Of a DNA stretch of 29,140 nt, positions 14,641 to 23,520 are shown piece by piece. The position numbers and the translations under genes are program-made. Under the pieces are notes generated by a model. That model was not told the DNA's origin, searched no databases, and saw only the letters and a list, made by a program, of their open reading frames with translations. This DNA comes from DASWFI01 sp036394315 (GTDB lineage: Bacteria; Patescibacteriota; Doudnabacteria; UBA920; O2-02-FULL-48-8). Within the stretch, counting starts at the first letter, position 1. The number at the start of each line of letters is the position of its first letter. The DNA is taken from the NCBI GenBank assembly GCA_036394315.1, contig DASWFI010000145.1, positions 1-29,140 of the forward strand, written 5' to 3'.

Positions 14641-15939
14641 ATGCGCCAACCCATCAAGTTAATCGTCAAAAAAGGGAAGTTGTTAACCAGTGGCACCCGC
14701 CCGATCGCGATACAATACTGTCACTCCGTCACTAAAAGAGCTGTTGTCAATACAGGTTATTATATTCCCCCCGCATTCTGGAACAAAAAATCCGGACGCA
14801 TCAGTCCAGATCTACCCTCCCAATTTGGCTATGTTGACCAAATAGAAGAGGCCCTTACCCTCAAACTGCGAAAGGCCGAAGATATGGTAAAATTTGCTAA
14901 AAAGAAGGGGGTTTGCCCAATGAAGTTCTTAAAAGTGAACCTTCCCCTATCCGACGAGTGGCAAATGCAGCAGATGACCGAGGAAAAGAAAGAGTTGGGT
15001 GTTTATAAGCATATTCAGGATTACATCGATGAAAAGCGATTGGATGTGGCCCCCTCCACCCTGAATGTAATCGGCATGATGAAGGAACACCTCAAAGCCT
15101 ATGAATTATACTCGGGGACGAAAATCACCTTTGACAGCTTCGACTTCAACTTTTATACCGCTTTTATTAAATTCCTGACATTTGACTATACCCTGACCCG
15201 GAAAAAGGAAGTCGTAAAAGGCCTTCGCATCAACAGTATCGGGAAAACCATCAAATGGCTGAAATCCTTCCTAAAGAACCGGATGGCGAAAAACCTCATT
15301 CCGTTCCGGGATCTGTCCTTATTCAAGGGAATGGAGGAGGACGTAGATGCCATTTATTTATCCTGGGCGGAGGTGGCCGCCATGTACGCCCTTGATCTGG
15401 CGTATAACCCTATGCTGGAAAAAGTTCGGGATACGTTCGTCCTGGGGTGTCTGACCGGATTTCGGTTCAGCGACTATTCTACGGTTAAACCCGAAGAATT
15501 CCGGGATGGCATGTTGTTCGTGACCCAGACCAAAACGGGGGGGCGGGTGGTTGTCCCGCTCAGACCAGAGGCAAAGGCCATTTTAGAGAAATACCATATG
15601 GAGATGCCTCAGCTCAATAATGTAGAGTTCAATTTCTATATTAAGGAAGTGGCCAGGTTAGCCGGTTTGCAGGAGAAGATAAAAATTTCCTACAAGCGGG
15701 GAAATAAGATGGTGGAAGAAACGCGGCCAAAATACAACTGGGTCATGTCCCATACCTGCCGTCGGTCGTTCTGCACCAATGAATTTTTAGATGGAACCCC
15801 CATAACGCTGATCATGGCAATCAGCGGGCATAAAACAGAAAAAGCCTTTAGAAAGTATATCAAAGCGGATAACCTGGAAAAAGCGCAGATGATCCGGAAA
15901 CTTTGGGGCGGAAGATCGCCTCTAGCGATGACGGCCTGA
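14641..15939 (+). CDS. Tyrosine recombinase (integrase) of the right-hand element
   Basis: 432 residues. Domains are an arm-type N-terminal domain (IKLIVKKGKLLTSGTRPI), a SAM-like domain (about 120-225) and a catalytic domain with the full set of residues: Arg275 in LTGFRFSDYS, Lys298 in TQTKTGGRVVVPL, His371 and Arg374 in SHTCRRSF, His397 in ISGHKTEKAF, and Tyr406 in FRKYIK. It catalyses integration and excision by strand exchange through a 3'-phosphotyrosine. It lies next to the tRNA-Asp remnant, which is its likely attachment site, and is followed by a strong terminator. It is only distantly similar to the integrase at 12981-14210, so two different elements seem to meet here. Confidence 0.94.
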   Translation: MRQPIKLIVKKGKLLTSGTRPIAIQYCHSVTKRAVVNTGYYIPPAFWNKKSGRISPDLPSQFGYVDQIEEALTLKLRKAEDMVKFAKKKGVCPMKFLKVNLPLSDEWQMQQMTEEKKELGVYKHIQDYIDEKRLDVAPSTLNVIGMMKEHLKAYELYSGTKITFDSFDFNFYTAFIKFLTFDYTLTRKKEVVKGLRINSIGKTIKWLKSFLKNRMAKNLIPFRDLSLFKGMEEDVDAIYLSWAEVAAMYALDLAYNPMLEKVRDTFVLGCLTGFRFSDYSTVKPEEFRDGMLFVTQTKTGGRVVVPLRPEAKAILEKYHMEMPQLNNVEFNFYIKEVARLAGLQEKIKISYKRGNKMVEETRPKYNWVMSHTCRRSFCTNEFLDGTPITLIMAISGHKTEKAFRKYIKADNLEKAQMIRKLWGGRSPLAMTA

Positions 15940-15951
15940 ATGTCGTAATTG

Positions 15952-15977
15952 AAAAAGGCGCCTCCGGGCGCCTTTTT
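15952..15977 (+). terminator. Rho-independent terminator after the integrase
   Basis: AAAAAGGCGCC (15952-15962) and GGCGCCTTTTT (15967-15977) pair perfectly over 11 bp around a 4-base loop, with a T tract. It starts 13 bases after the integrase stop. The rest of 15978-16245 holds no convincing gene, only a short GGTCC/GGACC hairpin near 16154-16167. Confidence 0.9.
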
Positions 15978-16245
15978 AGACTTATTCCTATGAAAACAGG
16001 GGGCTTGTCAAAGAGGCAATTAAACCGAAATGCCAATTTTTCTAAAACCATTCAAAATTCATCGTTTTCAAGAATCCATCGGATTACGTTAGGGAGACAT
16101 CTGAAAGATTGGTACTATTTTTTTAGGGAATTTGTCACATGATTAGTGGCTTCGGTCCGGGAGGACCTTCGTTTTATAAGATTCCGCGGCAACACATCCT
16201 GCCTTAAAAGATACTTTCCCTATATTTACCCCTAAAATTCTTCAA

Positions 16246-16773
16246 TTGGACAAAGTGTTAGGGTTATATAATGTCAAGACAGTCCGTTTTACCGACGGCA
16301 AAGGAGTGGTCCACGAGTTCTCCTATACCAGCAAAATGCGGGCAAATGACATTTTTATAGAATACTCCACCCTTGAGATCCCGGACGAGGAGGAAGATGA
16401 TGAAGACGATTTTAAGGAGGATTTGGAAGAAGAAGAGGAGGATTTTGACGAGGAAAAGGAGCCGGAATATGGCAGCCAACTATCGGTTGTTATGAAACAA
16501 GGCAATAAGTACTATCAATTCCTGATGTATCATGATTGCTTTGAGATTGGGTTTCCGGTAATACTCACGCAGACCATTCTTTTCTTAATTAAATTGATCG
16601 AAGAGGTAGACCCCGCTCAGCTGGTCGAATATTTGATCGGAATTTCACCCCATCCACTGATTCCGGACAAAATCCCTGAAAAAGACTTCAAGCGGATCGC
16701 TAATAAAATGCTGAAGCTGAAAATACAGACCATTCAAAATCTAATCCAGGAAGATACCGCCGGGCACAACTAA
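16246..16773 (+). CDS. Acidic protein of unknown function
   Basis: 175 residues from a TTG start; the frame is open back to 16180 but no ATG lies upstream, and the first internal ATG is at residue 30. Two predicted parts flank a very acidic linker (about residues 44-75, mostly Glu/Asp). The first part is beta-rich (VKTVRFTDGKGVVHEF), the second helical (FPVILTQTILFLIKLIEEV). No family is recognised. The start is uncertain and the gene could be 5'-truncated, since nothing resembling a ribosome-binding site is seen. Confidence 0.6.
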   Translation: MDKVLGLYNVKTVRFTDGKGVVHEFSYTSKMRANDIFIEYSTLEIPDEEEDDEDDFKEDLEEEEEDFDEEKEPEYGSQLSVVMKQGNKYYQFLMYHDCFEIGFPVILTQTILFLIKLIEEVDPAQLVEYLIGISPHPLIPDKIPEKDFKRIANKMLKLKIQTIQNLIQEDTAGHN

Positions 16774-16879
16774 ATGAATCGGTCAGAACGCCCCAAAGGT
16801 GAGCATCTGTCATCACATAGATTGGGCAATTGCGGCATGGTCGCGCCTTAATCTGCTCAATTTATAATTTTTATTAATA

Positions 16880-17224
16880 TTACTGATGCGGCATTTGACC
16901 ATAAGTCTGGAGAAGCTGCTGGATATCTTGCCAAAGAAAATAAACCCGGGAGCGAATTTTTACCGGTTTTAGTTTTCCGTGTTTACACCAATCGTACACC
17001 GTCGGCTTCGAAACATTGAACATGTCGCAGACTTCGCTCATTTTATACAACGGTTTGTAGGTCAGTCCGGGTGTCTCATAGGCAGCCAGATTACTGCTAT
17101 TGTTGCCCAGGGCCAGTTCCTCTTTAATAATCTGTCGAATCATTTGCCAGAATTCCCCTGGATCATATGGAAACAAAACCGGGGTGGTGTACAAATTCGC
17201 TTTTTTGTTCGCTTCTTGATTCAT
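16880..17224 (-). CDS. HTH_17/MerR-like DNA-binding protein
   Basis: 114 residues. A helix near the middle (EFWQMIRQIIKEELALG) precedes a winged helix: LYKMSEVCDMFNVSKPTVYDW, then CKHGKLKPVKIRSRVYFLWQDIQQLL. The layout, helix then HTH_17, matches the proteins at 12523-12849 and 19633-19983. It is likely an excisionase or small regulator of the integrated element. No partner gene overlaps it. Confidence 0.8.
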   Translation of the reverse strand: MNQEANKKANLYTTPVLFPYDPGEFWQMIRQIIKEELALGNNSSNLAAYETPGLTYKPLYKMSEVCDMFNVSKPTVYDWCKHGKLKPVKIRSRVYFLWQDIQQLLQTYGQMPHQ

Positions 17225-17596
17225 TGTATATAATTGAAGCGTAGAAAACCGGATGCTTATCGAGATTTAAACCTCCTTGTGATAATGGCGGCTACTTTCG
17301 ATTGTAGTGCGAGACAGTACGAATCGGTCGGAATACATTGAAATATTAACACAAACCTCAAACCCGCTTTGAATAGTAATCAACAGCATTCTACGATCCC
17401 CCAAATATACACCTCTGAATACTCCTTCAGTCAGTACTAGAATCGCACTGTGATCGTTAATTTGACAAATTCCTTCTATCTTTTGAAAATGTAAGCCTAC
17501 GGAAGTCTGTGCAAAAACTTCCTACCTGGGTCGACCCCGTACCCCCCTAAAGTCGATAGCTGGAAAAGTTCCCCTTAAGAAGTTGTTGCCAAACAT
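17225..17596. other. Intergenic stretch without a convincing gene
   Basis: No supported gene. An imperfect inverted pair is present: CGATTGTAGTGCGA (17299-17312) against TCGCACTGTGATCG (17443-17456), 11 of 14 matching. An AAGGAGG-like sequence on the minus strand (near 17271-17279) is too far from the HTH start to act as its ribosome-binding site. Confidence 0.4.
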
Positions 17597-17782
17597 TTGT
17601 CTGCGAAGCAACACCGCGAGGACAAGGTCGAAGAAAAGGCCATTTGCGCTGCCATTATTATCGTTATTGACGGGGGATACCTGCAGCCCTTTATCGACGC
17701 GGCCGCAGCCGAGGACCGACCCCAAGACATTACAAGTTACTATAATAAAAAAGAGGGTTATCCACTGACGAGATTAAGATGA
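17597..17782 (+). CDS. Possible small protein or gene remnant
   Basis: A 61-codon frame from a TTG (open back to 17579). The peptide (AKQHREDKVEEKAICAAIII, then QPFIDAAAAEDRPQDITSYY) has a protein-like composition, unlike the surrounding noise. It ends in ATGA, overlapping an upstream alternative start of the next gene. The lack of an ATG and the short length suggest a truncated remnant. No family recognised. Confidence 0.3.
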   Translation: MSAKQHREDKVEEKAICAAIIIVIDGGYLQPFIDAAAAEDRPQDITSYYNKKEGYPLTRLR

Positions 17783-17883
17783 TAAGCATCACCTCCTTGT
17801 CCTTGACCCAGTTGGAGACTATTTTGATCGGTATTGGATGCGCAAGAAGTCCATTATATGCATCAATCACTAAAACTTCAAAT

Positions 17884-18318
17884 ATGGAAAAAATCAATCA
17901 GCAAGCTACCGAAAGCTTTGCCAAGTTACTGCAAAAATTAGGAAATAAGATGGTCATGCAACTAGAGGCCGTCGGAAGCCTCCCAATAGCCATAGAAAAA
18001 CTGGAAGAAGACATTCAAACGGTCTTCGGATTGGGTACGCAATATAGCCTTGTTCACTTTTTTACAGTGGAGGGAGACTATCAAGCAGATCCTGAAATGT
18101 GCTTTATTGTAATCGACAACCGGGTTAGGTACGAAGATTTTGACAACCTGCAAATCTATCCATATTATTTCAAAAACGATATTTGGCGAAGGGTCCAGGA
18201 AAGCATAACAATACAGGATTACAAGGTCATTGCCATAAACGAAAACCTTCAAACAGAACATAAAATTTATGCGGAAACGTGGTTGAAAAATATTGCCCAG
18301 AAAGGGTTTCTTCTTTGA
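17884..18318 (+). CDS. DUF6908-like protein
   Basis: 144 residues from the ATG at 17884 (MEKINQQATESFAKLLQKLG); the frame is open to an ATG at 17779, but those 35 residues do not look native. The sequence follows the small DUF6908-type proteins I know from Bacteroidota mobile elements: QYSLVHFFTVEGDYQADPEMC (positions about 78-98), a strand rich in Tyr (YPYYFKNDIW), and the ending TWLKNIAQKGFL. The function of the family is unknown. Confidence 0.65.
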   Translation: MEKINQQATESFAKLLQKLGNKMVMQLEAVGSLPIAIEKLEEDIQTVFGLGTQYSLVHFFTVEGDYQADPEMCFIVIDNRVRYEDFDNLQIYPYYFKNDIWRRVQESITIQDYKVIAINENLQTEHKIYAETWLKNIAQKGFLL

Positions 18319-18374
18319 TGTATACATTGTTTATTTAGTAGCTTAATAATAGTCATCAGACAAGAATTCACTAA

Positions 18375-18731
18375 AATGGGATTTTATATACCTGCCGCTT
18401 GGCAGGACCAGGAGGTGCAGCCTTCATTCTATTTCCGACAGACAAAAATACATCACAAGGCATCGAAGAAGCAGAGGAACAACTAAGGCGTTCCCATTAC
18501 GTACTATCGCTACGTATAGCGAATGATACCGACAGGGATTAATTATTTAAGATGAGCGTATTTCGTGTTCCAGCCATTTAACACCTGCAACCGTATGAAA
18601 TTAACATCAGTGATGAACTAATTAGGTCGGAACGCTCCGCCGGTTCAACCCCGGAACAGTATGTTTCAAAATGCGTACTACCTTTTGTTGAGCAAAGGAG
18701 GATAGCGTACGAGAAAAAACGTGACAAATAG
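18375..18731 (+). pseudogene. Decayed coding region, one frame with two internal stops
   Basis: Frame 3 reads like protein through two in-frame stops (TAA at 18540 and 18579) to a TAG at 18729-18731. The first part contains GPGGAAFILFPTDKN and EEAEEQLRRSHYVLSL; the last contains INISDELIRSERSAGSTPEQ and LPFVEQRRIAYEKKRDK. No start codon is evident. The shared frame suggests a single decayed gene. I do not recognise the family. Confidence 0.3.
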
Positions 18732-19632
18732 ATACATAGGTGGTTCAATAAATAAATATTCTATTTCACCCCACTATTTTTTTGAAATAAGGGTTCGGGG
18801 AACTATTTCCCACGATCACTTCCCTTTCAACCTCCTGATCCCAGTAGCCCCTGAATTTTCCTTCCTTTACCGAACGCATTCATCTCTCCTATTTTTTTGT
18901 TTAAAATATCGATCAGAGCGTAAATCTCACTCTGATACGTCGCCTTGTCAAGCCCCCATATTTGCAAAGAATCTAGTTGGAAGACAAAAAAAATGCTTGT
19001 TTTATAATTGTTTGAATTCAAGATGGTTGTGTGATTTTGCTCCTCCTTGCCTCTAGTGATACGACAGGCGTTTCTTTTCAACTCCTTCGATCATCCTCCC
19101 GAACCACGGAAAACGTGGGTGCTTTTCTCCCAGACCCGACACGCCACGATGTATCGTCCATCTTAAAACATCCCTCATTTCTAAAAATTCATTTTTACGC
19201 ATCACGCCTTCATAATAAGATAGTAGATCCACTTCTCTTGATAGCACGTTGTATCACTAGTTATAAATTTTTCGGCAAAATGTATCAATCATCGGTCACT
19301 CACTGGGTTGGAAGTTTTTCGTTCCTATCAATATGCCGCTACTACCCGCGTATCTGAGAGATGTGCCGGCATTTCCGCTCCAATTTTTATCCTACCCGGA
19401 ATAGTACTTATCCTTGCACAGTGGATATAAACTAACCATTTGATTCTTCTTTGCAGTTTTTCTCTGTTAAAAAAATCGTTCAACCTTCAAATAGCCAGAT
19501 TCCCGAACCCAAAACTGAGAATCCTTCCCATTTATCTTAAAATAATTTTCAAGAAAGTGACCCGAGGTACAATCTCATACTGATAAACGGCCCTTTTTTG
19601 ACCCCATCTTTGAAAAATAAAATACGAAACAG
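18732..19632. other. Gene-poor stretch of about 900 bases
   Basis: No gene that I can support. Two overlapping minus-strand frames (19053-19247 and 18827-19081) contain short protein-like runs (REVDLLSYYEGVMRKNEF; SEIYALIDILNKKIGEMNAF) and could be remnants of one frameshifted gene, but neither has a recognisable domain or start context. Confidence 0.35.
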
Positions 19633-19983
19633 ATGGCCCGCATCATCCAATTATATCCAAAAAAGTTAAAACCTGACCAGGAGGCTCAAGACTCGCTATC
19701 CCGTGGTTTTTTGCCGGAAGATCTTGAAAGGCTCCGAAAAAGAATCATGTCCGATATTTTAAGATCGTTCAAGTCTATTGTAAGAGGAGTGCTACTAGGC
19801 CGGTACAAGGAGTGGATGACCGCTGAGCAGGTCCAGACGACATTGAATTTATCGGTAAAAGACTTGCGGAAACTGAGCGACTCCGGCCAGTTGCCTTTCG
19901 AAGAACTGTGCGGGGATTATTACTATGACGCAAAAGAGGTAGCCCGGGCACAAAAGCGGCAAAAAAGGTCCAAAGCCCGATAA
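19633..19983 (+). CDS. HTH_17-like small DNA-binding protein
   Basis: 116 residues. The middle has a helix (LERLRKRIMSDILRSFKSIV), like the LERFRQRVIIDLAEVIKK of the 12523-12849 protein. Then a winged-helix region follows: EWMTAEQVQTTLNLSVKDLRK, DSGQLPFEELCGDYYYDAKEV. The basic C-terminus is QKRQKRSKAR. The shared layout makes this a third member of the same small family in the window. It is probably a mobile-element regulator, standing alone in decayed DNA. Confidence 0.7.
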   Translation: MARIIQLYPKKLKPDQEAQDSLSRGFLPEDLERLRKRIMSDILRSFKSIVRGVLLGRYKEWMTAEQVQTTLNLSVKDLRKLSDSGQLPFEELCGDYYYDAKEVARAQKRQKRSKAR

Positions 19984-20906
19984 CACTCCCGACAACTGCT
20001 TTCCTCTTTTTCTGGCGAAATGCAAGCAAAAATGCGCAATAGTGGCATACAAGTTCTTTTTAAAAAAGAAGATTGGAGCTGTATCCAGTGAAACGGGAAC
20101 ATACAACGGGATTTCTAGCTGGTATCCCCCTGAATAGAACAAGTACGCCAAGACAGGTTTTGCCCCCTGAAAAGCCAGCATTGAATGATTGGCCTGTCAT
20201 GGGGTGCTGCCATCTCTTAGATTTACGTTGCGATCAGGGCGCCGCCAGTTCTTCCATTGTCTGAAACATTATCCATTGGGTCCCTGGAATGGATAAGGTG
20301 GGAAGATCTAACGATTACAGGTAGGATACTGACCCCCTCAGTGCCTTCCTGATAAATCGTTGGCAAAAAAGACGCCTATATATATAAAGGTGTAATCACC
20401 ACCCGCCAAAATAGCTGCTCCCCATTTTGGGAGGGAAAATCCAATACCAACTATTGGCGTTCGTGCCTATCCATTTCAGCCAGGCTTGCGCGTTTATTTG
20501 TGCAAACCATCGCCATCACGGTCCACCGCAGGGCCTCAATTTTCCTTTGCCGTTGCCTTGGATGGCGCAGTTGTGGGGGGGGCGGTTGTTGGCCGCCAAA
20601 TAGCCAGGTAATTAGAGGATGGAAAGACAGTAGCCGTCACCCGACTTTACACAGGCAGAACCGCCAATGCCTGCCGTAAGGGTATTCAGCCTGTTGGCGC
20701 GTTGGTCTACAAATGGGCTATCGGAAAATGATCACTGAATTCCTGCAAACAGAGCCAGGCACGTCCCTGCTTGCTTCGGGCTGGACCTGTGAAGGCAATG
20801 CCTGCTGTGGAAACTGGAATACCCCGCGCAGGCCCCGAATGAACTCAATCAACAACCCCAAAAACGCTTTTCTATACGCACACCGGAAGTACATTAAAAG
20901 ACCGTT
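19984..20906. other. Gene-poor, probably decayed stretch
   Basis: No convincing gene on either strand. There is a run of eight G at 20575-20582 and short protein-like fragments near 20713-20931 in shifting frames. It precedes the recognisable remnant of a replication-type protein, so it may be what is left of the rest of that gene. Confidence 0.4.
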
Positions 20907-21290
20907 TTGGCCGGGCGAAGAAAGGGATTGAATCATTTGCCCCAGTATGCCTTCCGAAAAACGGCTATTACCTTGCAAAAAGTATCGCAACCTTTAATAC
21001 CTCTTCATATGCGAAAAAAGTCCCATCAACCAGCTTTGTTCGTTCATCATGTCTCCCCGCGGGTGGACGAGGTAAATGGATATTTTGTTCAAAACGGCGC
21101 CCCTCACCGGGAAGCTGAAGATTTCTACCATGTCTACGAAAATCGACACTGGACGAACACCAGGGGCAATTTTATTAAAAATTGGAAAATAGTTGCTGCT
21201 CGATGGATAGCCTCTCTCTGGCAAATGCCTTCTCAATCGTTGTCCGAATCCCGTCCATCGGATTATCACACGGTACCACATTCAAGCTAA
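20907..21290 (+). pseudogene. Remnant of a mobile-element replication-type protein (C-terminal end)
   Basis: Within this frame, about 21045-21240 encodes SPRVDEVNGYFVQNGAPHRE, AEDFYHVYENRHWTNTRGNF and IKNWKIVAARWI. This matches the C-terminal tail of many Bacteroidota phage or element replication/primase-helicase proteins: 'EV..YF...G....EAE.FY..YE..GW......IKNWK.AA..WI'. The catalytic part that should precede it is missing; the upstream 900 bases are not open. I read it as a decayed gene. A small standalone DNA-binding protein is the alternative. Confidence 0.5.
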
Positions 21291-21302
21291 ATCATAATTC
21301 AT

Positions 21303-21536
21303 ATGCACCTCATTTGCAATTTAAGCGATATCTGGTCCTTGTACAACGGAACCAAAAATACCACCAAGCCGCTCACGCCTCACCAGGTTGAAGTCATCAA
21401 AGAAATATTCGGGGATGACATCAAAGAAAATGCCCTCTATAATACTTTATATGTGCTTCCGATTGCCCCCAACAGGGTAGAACAACTCATGGCCAAAGTC
21501 CCCAAACCGCCGGCACCGGTAAAAAAAGCGCCGTAA
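21303..21536 (+). CDS. Small hypothetical protein
   Basis: 77 residues. The second half, HQVEVIKEIFGDDIKENALY then LPIAPNRVEQLMAKV and a Pro/Lys-rich end (PKPPAPVKKAP), looks like real protein. The true start may be internal, since the first 20 residues look poor. It ends 77 bases before the first of the four tandem paralogs and faces the same way. No family recognised. Confidence 0.45.
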   Translation: MHLICNLSDIWSLYNGTKNTTKPLTPHQVEVIKEIFGDDIKENALYNTLYVLPIAPNRVEQLMAKVPKPPAPVKKAP

Positions 21537-21613
21537 GGGAACAGCTAATAATGCCGGTCCAAAAAATAAGCGACTGTCTATCCAATAAACCTTACCCACA
21601 AAATGCTACAATC

Positions 21614-22363
21614 ATGAATACTTTCCCCAAAGAACGAACCGACGAAATTCGCGCGGAACTCGAAAAAATGCAGTTTGTTGATATCGAACGATTGTTGTCC
21701 CGGATCGAAGAATTGGAAGACCCAAATGAACCTGCAGTAAAAGCCTGTATATTCGACGAGATACCCCTATCCGATACGGCTATGTCCGACATTTTCATCG
21801 TTGTCCGGGAGAAGGAAAATGGTAGTTGGTATATAGAAGCCGCCCTGGCCACGGTACAAATGGCGACCACTCGAACAGAAGAGGGTTTCATGGATGTGCA
21901 AAAGACCTATCTATCGGGACGGGAAACTTTGCCGACGGTGGATCAAATCGCCCAGGATGTCAGGGCGCTTGTCCGATATGAAGAAATGGTTGAATTTTTT
22001 TTCCTCAAAAATGATTTAGACGCTCATTTGGCACGCATCGGATTTCAAAATGCCAAAGAAATGCTCCGATCGGTCAGGCAATCGGATGATTTATTCTATT
22101 TGGACACCACTGATAAGATCGGCGGCGATGGCCCGAATGCGATAGACTCCGTTCATTTTCAGTTCGTGATTATGGCTGATAGTCAGCAGGAAACTGCCCA
22201 ACTTTTTATAATTAAGGCCTTTTTGGATACCGAATCACCAAACGCCGCTGCCATCAAAGAAGAGACAGCAACCGCGTTTTATCCGTTAAATGGTCAATTT
22301 CCCAGGAAAGACACCATGATTGAAGAAGTGCTGTCGAAACTCAGCCCTGGAAAAGGCCAATGA
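21614..22363 (+). CDS. Tandem paralog 1: two-unit protein of unknown function
   Basis: 249 residues from the ATG at 21614 (MNTFPKERTDEIRAELEKMQ); an ATG at 21551 is in frame but this start lines up better with its paralogs. Two repeat units are visible. Unit 1 opens with LEKMQFVDIERLLSRI and unit 2 with LARIGFQNAKEMLRSVRQSD, each followed by a beta-rich part and a closing helix; the ends are RETLPTVDQIAQDV and NGQFPRKDTMIEEVLSKL. It is soluble, with no signal or membrane segment. The layout recalls Bacteroidota conjugative-element proteins with duplicated 'LGF ... GRxV' domains. Function unknown; its neighbours suggest a role in the mobile element. Confidence 0.75.
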   Translation: MNTFPKERTDEIRAELEKMQFVDIERLLSRIEELEDPNEPAVKACIFDEIPLSDTAMSDIFIVVREKENGSWYIEAALATVQMATTRTEEGFMDVQKTYLSGRETLPTVDQIAQDVRALVRYEEMVEFFFLKNDLDAHLARIGFQNAKEMLRSVRQSDDLFYLDTTDKIGGDGPNAIDSVHFQFVIMADSQQETAQLFIIKAFLDTESPNAAAIKEETATAFYPLNGQFPRKDTMIEEVLSKLSPGKGQ

Positions 22364-22583
22364 AAAGTGCCCGTGAAGTCACTTTTCTCAACCAATCATT
22401 CAGATACCGGTTTGAAGAAAATGATCCATCAGGGAAGATCCTAGTACTGATAGTAAACTATCCGTTGCTAAAATTGGTAATTATTCCCCCAAATCCTTTT
22501 CGCTGCAAGATGGCTCTTCATGTAAATAAATAGACTTTGAGGAATTGATATCATAGGCTCCAATCAGATCAAATTATATTATC

Positions 22584-23432
22584 ATGGACAATTTTCTACC
22601 AGAATATAGACTTTCCATCGAAGACTCGCTGAGGGAACTTGGCTTTTCCAACTCATCAGAAATATTTGAAACAGCTATGTTCGACAAAGATCCCGTGTAC
22701 GACGAACATTTTAAAATATCACTTTCCGACCCCTCCACCAATCCCAATGGCATTTCCTTCCATTTTATTGCCCGTCCTCGTATCGATGATGAAGGATATA
22801 GTATTCAACAAGTAACGGCTGCCAAGGAATTTCGCCCTCATATTCATTCCAAAAAGACCAGGAAGATTGAACAGTCCTACGCCATTTATCCCGGCATTCC
22901 CCCCAAAGAGTATATTACCCTTGAAATGCTCCTGCAAATGCGGAACGAACGAATCCGGCAAGAGCTCTCCGAAAACAACGATTTACGAAAACAATTAACC
23001 AAAATAGGTTTCGACTATGATAAGCTGCTTGCCGGATCTTTTGAAATCAATACGGGTGATCGTGAACTTAAAGGTGTGACCATCCTCCACGAAACACTAC
23101 CAATTTTCGGAAATAGACCTCTGAACCCTAAAAACATATCATTTGTCCTTCATTTGAGAAAACTTTCAAAACAGCCTCATCACCTGGATGCTATATATAC
23201 GACCGTAAATAATGGCCCGACAGCCGAAGGGATGTCCAATCCCCATATTGCCTACAACCGTTCAAGTAATAAGTTTCCGACAAAATTGGAGATGATCGCA
23301 AATCTCTCCAACCTGAGGCCGGCACAGTTTAGCACTCTCTCAAATTCCCAGCATCTTTTTCACCTAATTAACGAAGCAAGTGAAAAAAAGCCAAAGAATA
23401 TTTTAGGTCATTTTCAGCTGAAAAGACACTAG
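22584..23432 (+). CDS. Tandem paralog 2: two-unit protein of unknown function
   Basis: 282 residues. Unit 1 starts LRELGFSNSSEIFETAMFDK and unit 2 LTKIGFDYDKLLAGSFEINT; the second ends NKFPTKLEMIANLSNL, matching NGQFPRKDTMIEEVLSKL of paralog 1. The beta-rich middle (GISFHFIARPRIDDEGYSIQ) corresponds to the same region in the others. It has a basic C-terminal tail (EKKPKNILGHFQLKRH). A 220-base gap separates it from paralog 1, so each may have its own promoter. Divergence between copies is high, so the duplication is old. Confidence 0.75.
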   Translation: MDNFLPEYRLSIEDSLRELGFSNSSEIFETAMFDKDPVYDEHFKISLSDPSTNPNGISFHFIARPRIDDEGYSIQQVTAAKEFRPHIHSKKTRKIEQSYAIYPGIPPKEYITLEMLLQMRNERIRQELSENNDLRKQLTKIGFDYDKLLAGSFEINTGDRELKGVTILHETLPIFGNRPLNPKNISFVLHLRKLSKQPHHLDAIYTTVNNGPTAEGMSNPHIAYNRSSNKFPTKLEMIANLSNLRPAQFSTLSNSQHLFHLINEASEKKPKNILGHFQLKRH

Positions 23433-23520
23433 TTTCTTTTAGCATCCAAACGACCTCATTCCGCTGCATTGGAAATAATAATGTCGCTCACCTTGCCAAG
23501 CTTTATAAATCCCCAATAAT

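Noticed and set aside
17787..17797. Sequence like the 16S rRNA 3' end (ATCACCTCCTT)
   Set aside because: Only about 11 bases match and no rRNA sequence surrounds it; taken as chance.
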